Source: an uncultured Eubacteriales bacterium (lineage in GTDB: Bacteria; Bacillota; Clostridia; Oscillospirales; Oscillospiraceae). From it: a DNA stretch of 64,000 nucleotides. The notes under the pieces were generated by a model. It saw nothing but the letters and a program-made list of their open reading frames with translations. It was not told where the DNA came from and searched no databases. The translations under genes were made by a program, and so were the position numbers. This document shows positions 24,067 through 32,863 of the stretch, piece by piece (within the stretch, counting starts at the first letter, position 1; each line of letters opens with the position of its first letter). The stretch lies in contig URXW01000001.1 in the NCBI GenBank assembly GCA_900551995.1, forward strand, positions 1 to 64,000. Reading direction: 5' to 3'.

Positions 24067-25326
24067 TTATATTTGCAGGGAGAAGGCGGTGTGCATATAC
24101 TCCATTGCGCCGCGGCTGAGGCCGTACTGCTGCGCCAGCCGCTCCCAGCGGCTGGATACGGTCTTGCAGATCTCCTCTGCCGTCTGCTCCGCCTCTTGGG
24201 GGGACAGCCCGAAGTAATCAGCCACCTCCAACGCCAGATCCAAGTCAATGGTGTTGTCATACTCGCTTACATTGAGGGAAAGCCGGTCTCCAGATGGGTC
24301 AGGATTCACATCGTAGAGGGGTGCCAGCCGCCAGCCGGTGGGGGTCAGGAGGAAACCGTGGTTGCGCAGGTGGTCGTCAGTATTGGACACCGCCATGCTG
24401 AACACGATCCGCTTCCACAGCTCGGCCAGATCCTGCCGGGGTGACGCCCCATGGGCCCGGATGAACGCCGCCAGATCCAGATAGCTGCTTCCGTCCGCCG
24501 CCGAGGCCCCATCGGTTTTGCCCAGCAGGGTCATGGCGGAGGCGAAGTGGATGCGGCGGCTGCCCTCCCGGTCGAAGCGCTTGACCAGAAAGGTGCTGCC
24601 GGTCTTGGAGAAGGTTTCCAGCTTGGACTCCGGCACATCCAGCCCGCAGAGCCGGGCCAGATCATGAACCACCTTCTCCCAAGCCCCTGTGTTGGTCTCA
24701 TCGTGTTTGGAAGGAAATTTGGCGATCCACAGAGCCCCGTCCGCCGCCTGCACTGTGGCCTTGGGTCTTGCTCCGCCCAGAGAGGAGCCGGGAGCCAGCA
24801 GCTCCCGAAGCCATGTTTCGTTCAGGCCACTCTCATCATGCTCGAAGGCGAGAGAGGCGTTCTCCAGCGTCCTGAGATGCACCCAAGGCGGAGTGGCGAA
24901 AGCTTTGTCATGGGAGAGGAATTCCCCGCCTTCCTCCAGAGCGAACCGCAGCGCCCCCATGCGGGATTCATCGTAGACCCCCAACAGGAAGTCGCTCTCG
25001 GTGAGCTTACGGGGCTTGCGGTCCTCTTTGCGGGCGTCGATGGCCTCCTTGCGCCTCATCAGCAGGCGTCCCCAGCGGTCCGGGCAGGAGTCGGCAAACA
25101 GCCCGAAAAGCCGCTTGTCCAGCGGCACATACTGCCGCCCCCGGTAGAGGGCCAGGTCTGGGTCCAGGGAAAAGGAGCTGTCGGCGGAGGCCAGCCAGAC
25201 GGGGTCGTACTCAAAGGAGAAGGTCTCCTGTCCCCGGACAAAGCCGCAGCGGAGCCTTCCCAGGAGACTGGGGAGTTCTCCCCGCCAGTTTTCGTACACA
25301 TAGATGGTTCGTTCCTCCTGCGCCAT
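24067..25326 (-). CDS. hipA: HipA-type serine/threonine kinase toxin
   Basis: A 419-residue HipA-family kinase. It has the N-terminal lobe (RLFGLFADSCPDRWGRLLM near 72-90), the flexible nucleotide loop with phosphorylatable serine (GSSLGGARPK at 180-189), the catalytic motif NTDDHLRNHGF (315-325) and the metal-binding DVNP (339-342). HipA toxins phosphorylate a tRNA synthetase or similar target and stop growth until neutralised. The partner HipB-like repressor is encoded three bases upstream. The pair likely stabilises the mobile element or acts in defence. The gene looks intact. Confidence 0.93.
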   Translation of the reverse strand: MAQEERTIYVYENWRGELPSLLGRLRCGFVRGQETFSFEYDPVWLASADSSFSLDPDLALYRGRQYVPLDKRLFGLFADSCPDRWGRLLMRRKEAIDARKEDRKPRKLTESDFLLGVYDESRMGALRFALEEGGEFLSHDKAFATPPWVHLRTLENASLAFEHDESGLNETWLRELLAPGSSLGGARPKATVQAADGALWIAKFPSKHDETNTGAWEKVVHDLARLCGLDVPESKLETFSKTGSTFLVKRFDREGSRRIHFASAMTLLGKTDGASAADGSSYLDLAAFIRAHGASPRQDLAELWKRIVFSMAVSNTDDHLRNHGFLLTPTGWRLAPLYDVNPDPSGDRLSLNVSEYDNTIDLDLALEVADYFGLSPQEAEQTAEEICKTVSSRWERLAQQYGLSRGAMEYMHTAFSLQI

Positions 25327-25329
25327 AGG

Positions 25330-25650
25330 CTACTCTCCTTTCTTGGGTGCCCGTCTTCTGGTGGGCAGCGCCAGGTCTTGCAGCTTCCTGCCAAACTCAT
25401 CGTCCTTGGCGATGAGCAGCAGGTCACTGTCCATATTGTTCAGTGCGTGTAACACGGCGGCATAGGAACCGATGGATACCGTAGGCGCACCCTTCTCGAT
25501 GGAGATCAGGGTAGCCCGGCTGATCCCGGCTCGCTCCGCCACCAGTTCCAGACTCAGCTTCCGGCGCAGGCGGGCCAAGCGGATCTGCTCTCCCATCTGC
25601 TCCAGGATCTCCCTTGTCTGCGGCATGATGACCGCCGCTTTTTTTGCCAT
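25330..25650 (-). CDS. hipB: HipB-like XRE antitoxin
   Basis: A 106-residue helix-turn-helix protein (QIRLARLRRKLSLELVAERA, ISRATLISIEKG at about 25-60), typical of HipB antitoxins that bind HipA and repress the operon. The start at 25650 follows AGGAGG. A TTG two codons earlier is an alternative. The C-terminal part (DDEFGRKLQDLALPTRRR) is basic and disordered-looking, as in other HipB proteins. Confidence 0.9.
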   Translation of the reverse strand: MAKKAAVIMPQTREILEQMGEQIRLARLRRKLSLELVAERAGISRATLISIEKGAPTVSIGSYAAVLHALNNMDSDLLLIAKDDEFGRKLQDLALPTRRRAPKKGE

Positions 25651-25675
25651 GCACAATCGCCTCCTAACATATATT

Positions 25676-25704
25676 ATACTATATTATTTCGGCGATTATG
25701 TCAA
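25676..25704 (-). promoter_or_regulatory. Promoter of hipBA
   Basis: Minus-strand TTGACA (25699-25704) and TAGTAT (25676-25681) with a 17-base spacer; an overlapping TATAAT follows two bases later. The -35 lies only 12 bases from the recombinase stop codon at 25717, so hipBA has its own promoter. Confidence 0.75.
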
Positions 25705-25716
25705 TTATATTTGAAG

Positions 25717-27363
25717 TTATGGATTTTCTTTCTCTAAGTGTTCTTCGATGAGATATCCTCCTCCGAAGATAATGTCCAGCCTACCATCGGGATACACCTT
25801 CACACATTCGATCATCTGGTGGACAATGGTATCGTCGTACTCCATCTTTCTCGCCGCACGGTCTGCTATGATTTGTTGCAGTTGAAGGATGCGGTCATCA
25901 TTCCCCTTATCGGAGAGAAGGGCTTCTTCCAGCTTTTTGATTCGCCCTTGCAGGAGCTCGATGGTATCGGATAGTTCCTTGAATTCCGCTTCATGGCTTT
26001 CGATGCCATCGCCGCTCTCTACACTCTCATTGATGAGGGACACCATTTTACGGTTCAGGCCATCGATTTTTCGGCGGAGCAGGTCGATTTCGTCGCTGCC
26101 TCCATTCAGGCCGATGGCCTCCCCGATGGTCGCCCGCATCAGTGCAAGATAGGTGGCTTCGTCTTCCTCGTTAAAGCGGTTGACAGCCCGGACGATAGCT
26201 GCATGGAGTGCCTCCTCGTCTACTGTAAGGGAAGATTTGCAGTATCGCTTTCCGTAGTCCAAGCGGTTGATACAGCGCCAGACGACCCGCTTTCTCCCGC
26301 GGGATGTCCAGGTCACGCGCTTGTATCTACTCCCGCATTCTGCGCAGATCATCACATTGGATAGTGCATACCGGGAGTATTTCCCGGTGGCCGTTGTGGC
26401 CGTTTTGGTGGAGTTCGGCGCCCGGCTCATCCGCCGGGCAAGTTCTTCCTGGGTTTTGTGGAAGAGTTCCCGGCTGATGATGGCAGGATGGCTGTTTTGC
26501 ACGTAGTACATGGGAGCTTCCCCGTTGTTCTTGCGGCGTACCTTTCCAATGCAGTCGACCGTGACCGTTTTTTGCAGGATACTGTCCCCGCAGTAGCGTT
26601 CGTTTCGGAGGATGCCCTTGATCATGCTGGCGCTGAAGGCGAAGCGCTTCCCTGGCACCTGGATATTTTCTTCTCTGAGTTTGGCTGAGATCCGATTCAC
26701 GGTATCCCCCGCCAGATACATATTGAAGATCCGCTCCACAATGGCAGCCTCCTCGGGGACGATCTCCGGACCCCCGTCCTCACCCTTTCGATACCCCAGC
26801 AGGCACTTGTAGTGGAATATGGGCTTGCCATCCTGAAATCGCTTTCGGAAGGTCCAGGTGACATTTTTGCTGATACTTTCCGATTCGGATTGTGCGAAGC
26901 CTGCATAGATGACCAGATAGAGCTCGCTGTCGATCTGCAGGGTGTCGATATTCTGCTCCTCGAAGTAGATACCAATTCCCCTTGCCTTGAGCATTCGTAC
27001 ATGATCCAGGCAGTCAACAGTATTTCGGGCGAATCTGGAGACCGACTTGGTGATGATATAGTCGATTTTCCCCGACAAGCAGTCGTTGATCATCTTCTGG
27101 AATTGGGGGCGCTTATCTGCACGTGTCCCGGAGATGCCCTCATCTGCGTAGAGTCCGGCAAACTCCCATTCGGGCTTAGCGGCAATCATCTCGGTATATA
27201 CCTTTTTCTGGTTGGTATAGGATGTGAGCTGCTCCTCGCTGTCGGTGGATACCCGGCAGTAGGCAGCAACCCGCCGCTGATGATACTGCTCCCTGTTGAC
27301 GAGCAGAGAGCGTTTTGGCTCAATAACTGATATTGTTTTCTTGGGGATCTTGGTTACATTCAT
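25717..27363 (-). CDS. Large serine recombinase (third of an overlapping triplet)
   Basis: A 548-residue site-specific recombinase. Catalytic domain about 30-180 (AAYCRVSTDSEEQ with Ser39; TKSVSRFARNTVD), recombinase domain about 185-310 (CLLGYRKGEDGG, RNERYCGDSILQ), a zinc ribbon (MICAECGSRYK with a later RCINR/YCKSS pair), a long coiled coil (about 395-500) and a C-terminal segment. The start at 27363 was chosen because GGAG lies nine bases upstream; longer in-frame starts exist at 27372 and 27387. It overlaps the middle gene by 44 bases. Likely catalytic subunit for insertion or excision of the element. Confidence 0.92.
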   Translation of the reverse strand: MNVTKIPKKTISVIEPKRSLLVNREQYHQRRVAAYCRVSTDSEEQLTSYTNQKKVYTEMIAAKPEWEFAGLYADEGISGTRADKRPQFQKMINDCLSGKIDYIITKSVSRFARNTVDCLDHVRMLKARGIGIYFEEQNIDTLQIDSELYLVIYAGFAQSESESISKNVTWTFRKRFQDGKPIFHYKCLLGYRKGEDGGPEIVPEEAAIVERIFNMYLAGDTVNRISAKLREENIQVPGKRFAFSASMIKGILRNERYCGDSILQKTVTVDCIGKVRRKNNGEAPMYYVQNSHPAIISRELFHKTQEELARRMSRAPNSTKTATTATGKYSRYALSNVMICAECGSRYKRVTWTSRGRKRVVWRCINRLDYGKRYCKSSLTVDEEALHAAIVRAVNRFNEEDEATYLALMRATIGEAIGLNGGSDEIDLLRRKIDGLNRKMVSLINESVESGDGIESHEAEFKELSDTIELLQGRIKKLEEALLSDKGNDDRILQLQQIIADRAARKMEYDDTIVHQMIECVKVYPDGRLDIIFGGGYLIEEHLEKENP

Positions 27364-28225
27364 TTTCTTCATCTCCGATCTCGACATCGGTTTTGGTATG
27401 TAGAACCACCTTTCCTCCGCCGCTAAGCGTCAGGTAGGCGACGATGTCACTAAAGTAAGCCGTGCTGAATTCCTCCTGGGGAGTCATCATGCTAACTCGC
27501 TTTCGGGCGATGGATGCGGCGATCTGCAGATGGGCATCGCTCTCAGCATAGAGCCGCCCTGCCATTTCGATTGTTTTGACGATAATCAGCGCATCGCTGG
27601 GGTCATCCCGCTCCAGCTCGGCATCAATTTCCCGGCTGATCTGCTGGGCTTCCGCCGACAGCTCTTTTCGTTTTTTGGGGCGGGGGATGAGCAGATAGCT
27701 ATTGGTGATGATGCGGTTCATCAGGATTGTCACCTTTTCCAACAGGTGGGTATCAGAAATCCGGATGCGCTGACCGCAGCCTGGGTTGGCGCATTCCCAA
27801 CTCTCCCGAATCCGGTGCTTACTGCTCACCCTTCGCCGCATGGAGGCCCCGCACTCCGCACATCGGACCAGATCCCGAAGCAGGTCGATCCCCTCCAGAT
27901 TTTTCTCGAAGGTGTTCCGCTGGCGGGCTGTCCGCACCGCAGCAGCCTCCTCATACTGCTCCTCCTCGATGATGGGGTCATATTCTCCATCTCCGAGGTA
28001 TTTGGCGTTTCCTATGATTCTTGCGATACGGGCTTTATCCCACACATCCGTCCTCTCGCTGTAGGGGATCTTCCTTTCAGTCAACAGTTCGGCAATGCTT
28101 TGGAGGGAAGCGCCGTTGATGTAGGCGCTGAATATCTCACGGATGACCATAGCTTCATCCTGTGCGATGACTGTCCTTCCGTTCCGCATAGTGTAACCGT
28201 ATGGGATATAGCGTATCTTCTTCAT
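27320..28225 (-). CDS. Recombinase-like protein lacking the catalytic domain
   Basis: A 301-residue protein made only of the recombinase DNA-binding domain (YIPYGYTMRNGRTVIAQDEA, where large serine recombinases continue after their catalytic domain), a zinc ribbon (VRCAECGASM; CANPGCGQRI) and a helical tail. The resolvase domain is missing, not interrupted: the gene has its own start that overlaps the previous gene by four bases. Such catalytic-domain-free members occur inside triplet serine integrase systems of Firmicutes conjugative elements. It may give the complex DNA specificity. Confidence 0.87.
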   Translation of the reverse strand: MKKIRYIPYGYTMRNGRTVIAQDEAMVIREIFSAYINGASLQSIAELLTERKIPYSERTDVWDKARIARIIGNAKYLGDGEYDPIIEEEQYEEAAAVRTARQRNTFEKNLEGIDLLRDLVRCAECGASMRRRVSSKHRIRESWECANPGCGQRIRISDTHLLEKVTILMNRIITNSYLLIPRPKKRKELSAEAQQISREIDAELERDDPSDALIIVKTIEMAGRLYAESDAHLQIAASIARKRVSMMTPQEEFSTAYFSDIVAYLTLSGGGKVVLHTKTDVEIGDEENECNQDPQENNISY

Positions 28226-29784
28226 TTTGAGGTTCCTCTCCGTCGGAGCATTTCTGTAAATCGCAGCCCGCCGATGAGGGTGACCGTCATTTCATCCCGG
28301 CGGGTTATGCGGACGGCCTGGACAATCTCGGCAAACAGCTTTTCATCGAATCGGTCCAGGGGTTCTTCCAACTCCTCCAGCAGTTTTTTCAGCCGTGTCA
28401 CTTCCTCGATCATATCGGTGATGCCCGAGGAGAATTCATACTGGCGCTCACGCTTCAGTTGGCGCAGTTGGTCGTTGATATCCTGCACCTGGGCTTTGTG
28501 GACCTCGTCTTTGAGGTATCCTTTTGCATGGAGCTGTTCCACCATCACCAGCTTGGCATTGAGATCTGCGATGCTCCGGCTGATCTCCCTTGCGGCTGTG
28601 TTTTTCCGCTTTTGCTTCAGCTCGGCGGATTCCAGGCGGAGCAGGGTTTGCCCCAGAATGTCGTATTCAGAGAACCGAAGCTTGTTGACCATGGCGATGA
28701 AGGCGTCGTAGATTCGATCCTCACTGTAGTAGTTCGAGTCGCATTGGGTGCGATCCTGAATGTGTTTGGAACATCCCCACTTGGCGGTCCCGGAAACCTG
28801 CCGCCTGCGAAAATACGAGCCGCACTCAGAACACTGAATGCGGCTCGTAAGAGGATAGATATTTTGCGCTGTGGATTTCCCAAAGATGTCCTGGCGCTTT
28901 TTCAGGAGGGTCTGGACCTTGTCGAAGGTCTCCCGATCAATGAGCGGAGCGTGGGTCATGGAGGCGTAGAACATATCCTCCTGGCCTCGATTTCGGAACT
29001 GTTTGAACGGGACCGTGGTGTCACGGTAGGTTTTCTGGTATTTGCAATCGCCGCAATACCGTTCATTCCCAAGGATGTATGCCACCTTGGTGGAGCGCCA
29101 GAGGGATTTTCCGGTCTTGGTTTTGATGCCGCGGCTGTTAAGGTCGCGGGCGATCTCCGATGTAGACTGGCCGCTCAGATAGTTTTCAAACATCATGCGG
29201 ACGATGGCTGCCTCCGGTTCATAGACCACCAGCGCCTTATCCACCAGCCGGAAACCGTAGGGAGCGTTGCTGTCCACATACTCGCCCAACTGCATCCGCT
29301 TTACGATGGAGAGCCGCTGGTTCTGGGAAATAGCCTTGGACTCCTCCTGCGCAATGGCAGAGAAGGTATTGAGGAGCATTTCATCCCCGAGGGCCAGAGT
29401 GTAGATTCCCTCTTTCTCGAACTGCACCCCCACGCCGAGCAGCTTCAGCTTCCGGACATATTCCAGAGACTCCTTGGCGTTTCGGGCGAAGCGGGAGACG
29501 GACTTGGTGACGATCAGGTCGATTTGGTGCTGTTCGCACATCTTGATCATTCGCTGGAATTCGGTTCGGTTCTGCGCTTTCATGCCAGACAGCCCTTCAT
29601 CCGCGAAGATCTCCACCAGTTCCCACTCTTTTTTTCTCTGAATGAGGCTGGTATAGACCCGAATCTGGTTGGCATAGGAGTTCTGCTGATCTGCTGAATT
29701 GGAAGATACCCGGCAGTAGGCAGCGACTCGGACTTTCCGAATTTCCTGTCTGGTGATGGGCGAGATGAGTTTGGCCTGTGGCAT
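28222..29784 (-). CDS. Large serine recombinase (first of the triplet)
   Basis: A 520-residue recombinase. Catalytic domain about 18-165 (AAYCRVSSNSADQ with Ser27; TKSVSRFARNAKE; AQEESKAISQNQ), recombinase domain about 170-290 (APYGFRLVDKALVV, GNERYCGDCKYQKT), zinc ribbon (IQCSECGSYF with a later CSKH/CDSN pair) and a coiled coil (about 390-470). It is first in the overlapping three-gene unit and follows an unusual palindrome at 29813-29841. All active-site residues I can check are present. Confidence 0.93.
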   Translation of the reverse strand: MPQAKLISPITRQEIRKVRVAAYCRVSSNSADQQNSYANQIRVYTSLIQRKKEWELVEIFADEGLSGMKAQNRTEFQRMIKMCEQHQIDLIVTKSVSRFARNAKESLEYVRKLKLLGVGVQFEKEGIYTLALGDEMLLNTFSAIAQEESKAISQNQRLSIVKRMQLGEYVDSNAPYGFRLVDKALVVYEPEAAIVRMMFENYLSGQSTSEIARDLNSRGIKTKTGKSLWRSTKVAYILGNERYCGDCKYQKTYRDTTVPFKQFRNRGQEDMFYASMTHAPLIDRETFDKVQTLLKKRQDIFGKSTAQNIYPLTSRIQCSECGSYFRRRQVSGTAKWGCSKHIQDRTQCDSNYYSEDRIYDAFIAMVNKLRFSEYDILGQTLLRLESAELKQKRKNTAAREISRSIADLNAKLVMVEQLHAKGYLKDEVHKAQVQDINDQLRQLKRERQYEFSSGITDMIEEVTRLKKLLEELEEPLDRFDEKLFAEIVQAVRITRRDEMTVTLIGGLRFTEMLRRRGTSK

Positions 29785-29812
29785 CAGCAGAATCCCCTTT
29801 CTGGCTGAATTT

Positions 29813-29841
29813 TGGATTGTACTACATTTTGGTACAATCCA
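29813..29841. repeat. Palindrome upstream of the recombinase triplet
   Basis: Perfect 10-bp arms TGGATTGTAC (29813-29822) and GTACAATCCA (29832-29841) with a 9-base spacer. A close copy with the same spacer length occurs at 57396-57432. It lies 29 bases before the recombinase start codon, so it could be an operator, a terminator, or a recombination site. Confidence 0.75.
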
Positions 29842-29977
29842 CTTTTACGGTTCAAGCAACATTATATTCAAGAAGAAGATAAAATCCATTGAATAAATGC
29901 AGATCAGGAAATTTCTACATAGTCAACAGACTGCGCCGTGCAAACTCCATCAGATTAGACGATGCCGTCCTGACATC

Positions 29978-30136
29978 CTAATCCGCAATAACAAGATCCG
30001 AGCCGGTAAGCTTCTGGTAATATCGCTTGGCTCGCTCGTATTCAGCGGCGGTGATCACACCGCTGTTCCGCATCGATTTCAGCACGACCACGATAAACAG
30101 ATAGTTTGCACTTTTGGTTTGTGACATGGTAATCAT
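29978..30136 (-). CDS. SHOCT-like small protein
   Basis: A 52-residue protein starting MITMSQTKSANYLFIVVVLK and ending in a SHOCT-type motif (GVITAAEYERAKRYYQKLTG). A TTAGGAGGG site fixes the start. SHOCT segments are short oligomerisation motifs. Close relatives are commonly encoded just upstream of serine recombinases in gut conjugative elements; function unknown, perhaps a modulator of the recombinase or of conjugation. Confidence 0.8.
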   Translation of the reverse strand: MITMSQTKSANYLFIVVVLKSMRNSGVITAAEYERAKRYYQKLTGSDLVIAD

Positions 30137-30691
30137 GGTGTGATCCCTCCTAACTGCAAAATTGAATTGATACCACAAAAATAGGGGCCACCCCGTCTGG
30201 TTGCGGCAGTGTTGGCTTACTTCGCTACATAGTGGGTGACCCCCATTGCTTCTGATATCAAGACGATTGTTCGTCTTTTTTTGCCTGTATTCGACACTAC
30301 TTCCCCAGGCCAGGGCGGACATCTAAACTGCGGCGGGCGCCGCACTCCGGGAATCGAACCCCTCCGAGGATCTCTCCGAGCTGCCCCCATTGCTTGAGAC
30401 TGTGGCTGGGCAGGGGTACCATTGTAGGCGGATGAGGTCTTGACGAAACAGACTGCCACGCCTGCTTTTGGATCGGTGGACCCGCTGGGCACCTTATTGG
30501 CCGTCATTGATAGAAGAGAAAGAGGGCTTTGCCCCTTTCTCCCCTACAGGTGGTCATCGCGCACCGTCCGCATCGCTCGCTCATCCGCTGATGTTATTTA
30601 GCTGCCGGATATTCAGTTGAAAAGGTTCAATGAAGGCGTCCGAAGAACCCCTTCACTTTACAACGGACATTTTTTCAGCAAATCACAACCA
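30137..30691. other. Weakly coding 555-base region
   Basis: A leftward frame at 30217-30507 (96 aa, starting MTANKVPSGSTDPKAGVAV) may be a real small gene, but it has no recognisable domain and only a weak ribosome site (AAGAGAAAGAGG-like is absent close to the ATG). On the minus strand 30347-30364 reads like the T-arm of a tRNA, without the rest of a tRNA. No terminator with a clear stem was seen. Confidence 0.3.
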
Positions 30692-31168
30692 TCACCCAAA
30701 AATATTTTTCGCTTTTTTCTGAATGAGTCGGATTGCATTCTGGACGCTCTGATAACTGACTCCCATTTGATCCGCATAAGCCTTGTAACTGATCCCATTC
30801 AGAATGCAAGCCTGGTAAATTCCATATTGGGTAGGAGTCAGGCTCTCTCGCAGTCTTTGTTCCAGCAGCTTCGTGGAGATTTCTTCTGTGTAATCGACCG
30901 TATCAGCCAACCAGTTGGAGTCTGTCACATCTTCAGGGAGCACATCCAGCGATAGAATCGTTGGTTTGGATATGCCGTCTCTATCCGCTTCCTGATCCAG
31001 TGACATTGCTCGACGGAACCGCTTTTCCTCCGAACGCAACACCTGCATCACAGTGCGCTCCACCTCTGTTACCTCGCCAGTAGCCTTGATCCGCACCATG
31101 CACTTGCCGTCCTCCGTTGTCCAGAGGTCATAGTCGAACTCGACTGGGGTTTTCGGGATTCCTTTCAT
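30692..31168 (-). CDS. Sigma-70-like helix-turn-helix protein
   Basis: A 158-residue protein starting MKGIPKTPVEFDYDLWTTED; the start at 31168 has AAAGGA upstream. The C-terminal third (TPTQYGIYQACILNGISYKA, YADQMGVSYQSVQNAIRLIQ) matches region 4 of sigma factors. The N-terminal part has a segment (TEVERTVMQVLRSEEKRFRR) typical of the sigma-like proteins encoded in Tn916/Tn1549-type elements. It probably adjusts transcription of element genes. A structured leader precedes it. Confidence 0.83.
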   Translation of the reverse strand: MKGIPKTPVEFDYDLWTTEDGKCMVRIKATGEVTEVERTVMQVLRSEEKRFRRAMSLDQEADRDGISKPTILSLDVLPEDVTDSNWLADTVDYTEEISTKLLEQRLRESLTPTQYGIYQACILNGISYKAYADQMGVSYQSVQNAIRLIQKKAKNIFG

Positions 31169-31222
31169 TGCTTCGTCCTTTCCGCTGGTGCGAAGCAGCG
31201 GAATGACGAGGCAACAAAAAGA

Positions 31223-31298
31223 GCCGCATGACGGTGAGCGTGTAATTCCATACCGATAAATCAGGTGTTTCCATTTTGGAAACATCTGATCATGCGGC
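31223..31298 (-). promoter_or_regulatory. Nested hairpins ahead of the sigma-like gene
   Basis: Outer arms 31223-31231 and 31290-31298 (9 bp, GCCGCATGA/TCATGCGGC) enclose a second hairpin (GGTGTTTCC with GGAAACATC, about 31264-31286). In the minus direction the outer stem is followed by TCTTTTTG. It could be the terminator of the upstream three-gene operon or an attenuator for the sigma-like gene about 55 bases further on. Confidence 0.6.
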
Positions 31299-31366
31299 AT
31301 TAGGAAGACTCACCAGTCAGCGGCTCCACAGCACAGCTATCAATATTTATTTGTTAATCTCTGCCC

Positions 31367-31615
31367 TTATCGGTCTTGATAAAAGCGAAGTTTTAACCGT
31401 CTCATACTGAGGACATTAAAGACGGTCTCCTGTCCACAGCGTTTGCACTTTGCTTGGACATGGCCTCTGGTGTCCTCAAATACAGCGATTGAATTGTGTC
31501 CACAGAAGGGACATTTCACCATCCTTGTTTTTTGGTTTGCGATGGCATGACGCGCTTTTCGGATCTTCTCCATCATTTCCTCAGACGGCTCAGAGATGCG
31601 GATATTCTTTTTCAT
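31367..31615 (-). CDS. Small zinc-ribbon protein
   Basis: An 82-residue protein with two CxxC knuckles (VKCPFCGHN and AKCKRCGQE) forming a zinc ribbon, after a helical N-terminus (MKKNIRISEPSEEMMEKIRK). The start at 31615 follows GGAGGTG and overlaps the stop of the ImmA/IrrE gene. It probably binds nucleic acid or partners of the upstream peptidase; no specific role is known. Confidence 0.8.
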   Translation of the reverse strand: MKKNIRISEPSEEMMEKIRKARHAIANQKTRMVKCPFCGHNSIAVFEDTRGHVQAKCKRCGQETVFNVLSMRRLKLRFYQDR

Positions 31616-32346
31616 GCCCACACCTCCAAGGGATCTGAATATTCCCGGTACGGACGATCCTCAATGTAACCGAGATGTCTCAGCCGGATTACAGCCGCCG
31701 ACTTCGACACGGCAAACTGCCTACACAAAAGAGACAGTGATAACTTGTCACGATATGCGAACACCCCCTCGTAATTGATTAACTTCTTGCCACCGGCAAA
31801 ATACCACATGGCAAGATCAATTTCTTTTTGCGGCATAAGGATGGCCGCGCCAAGGACATTAGCCTGCCATTCATTCCAGTCCTCGCGAGTCTTTAAGTCG
31901 CGGAGCGAATACACTGTCCGTGCCGAGTATTTCTTTGCATAGGCTGACTGCGCAGTTTCACTTTCCATCTGGAACAAAATCTGATGTGCGCACTCATGGG
32001 CAAGGGTAAAGCGTCTCTTGCCGCAGAGCTTTTGGACTTGTCCGGGTTGAATAAAGCTGGTGTCCATCAGAATTTGATTTTTCCTGAGTGGGATGGTTCG
32101 CTTCACGCCCATCTCTTCCGTGATATACTCGGTATCCGCATAGGCGGTCAGACCACAGATGCTTCCATCCGGGGAAAGATGGGCAAACGACACTTCCAAG
32201 CCAAGGTATTCCTTGGCGAACTGGTCAATCGGTGTCCCTCGTGCCATTCGTCGGATGTCCTTGGTTTCGCTGCCGAAAAAGAACTCATTGAAATCCTTGG
32301 TTACGGCTACTGCAATTTCTTCGATTTTCTTCTGGGATAAGATCAT
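31612..32346 (-). CDS. ImmA/IrrE-type metallopeptidase
   Basis: A 244-residue zinc peptidase with the HEXXH-type site FTLAHECAHQILF and a downstream DWNEWQANVLGAAILMP that supplies the third ligand region. ImmA/IrrE enzymes cut XRE-type repressors to release silenced mobile elements or stress genes. The C-terminal winged part (SLLCRQFAVSKSAAVIRLRH) is a DNA-binding-like fold. It is co-transcribed with an 83-residue protein upstream and a zinc ribbon downstream, and divergent from an XRE repressor, a natural target. Confidence 0.9.
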   Translation of the reverse strand: MILSQKKIEEIAVAVTKDFNEFFFGSETKDIRRMARGTPIDQFAKEYLGLEVSFAHLSPDGSICGLTAYADTEYITEEMGVKRTIPLRKNQILMDTSFIQPGQVQKLCGKRRFTLAHECAHQILFQMESETAQSAYAKKYSARTVYSLRDLKTREDWNEWQANVLGAAILMPQKEIDLAMWYFAGGKKLINYEGVFAYRDKLSLSLLCRQFAVSKSAAVIRLRHLGYIEDRPYREYSDPLEVWA

Positions 32347-32348
32347 CG

Positions 32349-32600
32349 TTAGGTCTCCTTTGCTTCAACAAACCACTTGCTGCCCTCCTGAAACAGATAG
32401 GATTCTCTGCCACGGATCAGCACCGTATAGCGAATGCCGCCGCCACCCACCTTTTTGGAAGAGGCACGGCACTTATAGAGTACCTGATCGATCTGAAAAA
32501 TTAGGCCGTTTTTCCACCGGATGAAGCGCGGATGGAATACGCCCTCCTGATCCACATCCAGATTGACCGAGACATAGGCTTTCCTGCAGTGTGCACTCAT
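32349..32600 (-). CDS. Small basic protein upstream of the peptidase
   Basis: An 83-residue beta-rich protein (MSAHCRKAYVSVNLDVDQEG; FHPRFIRWKNGLIFQIDQVL). No family name is known to me. The start at 32600 has AAGGAG at proper spacing. It overlaps nothing but lies two bases before the peptidase gene. Similar small proteins accompany ImmA/IrrE genes in gut mobile elements. Confidence 0.75.
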   Translation of the reverse strand: MSAHCRKAYVSVNLDVDQEGVFHPRFIRWKNGLIFQIDQVLYKCRASSKKVGGGGIRYTVLIRGRESYLFQEGSKWFVEAKET

Positions 32601-32713
32601 GTTTCTCACTCCTTGCTACACATAACGGGCACCGGCAACTTTCTCGTTGCCCGGTGTCCGTTACCAATTTCAGTCCAAACGAAAACGAACATCACATTTT
32701 GGTCTGCGCACTC

Positions 32714-32839
32714 TTGACGGGACACGCAAACCGATATACAATAAATGCGTAAAGCGATTGCGTATTATCATTATATGTAAACGGATTGCTTGTGTCAAGC
32801 ACTTTTAGGCGGAAAACGCAAATAGATTGCATATTATCA
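32714..32839 (+). promoter_or_regulatory. Promoter and repeated operators of the XRE switch
   Basis: TTGACG (32714-32719) and TACAAT (32737-32742) form a promoter with a 17-base spacer. Two copies of GATTGCRTATTATCA, at 32756-32770 and 32825-32839, follow, with a shorter GATTGC between them (about 32783). They are placed downstream of the promoter as in autorepression by the XRE protein at 32864. Confidence 0.72.
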
Positions 32840-32863
32840 CGCTTACAGGTAGGAGGATATACT

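Noticed and set aside
24451..25452. Rightward frame of 333 codons opposite hipA
   Set aside because: Caused by GC-rich codon use of hipA; hipA has all kinase motifs.
30347..30364. T-arm-like sequence suggesting a tRNA gene or attachment site
   Set aside because: No matching acceptor stem, anticodon arm or D-arm around it, and the T-stem does not pair fully.
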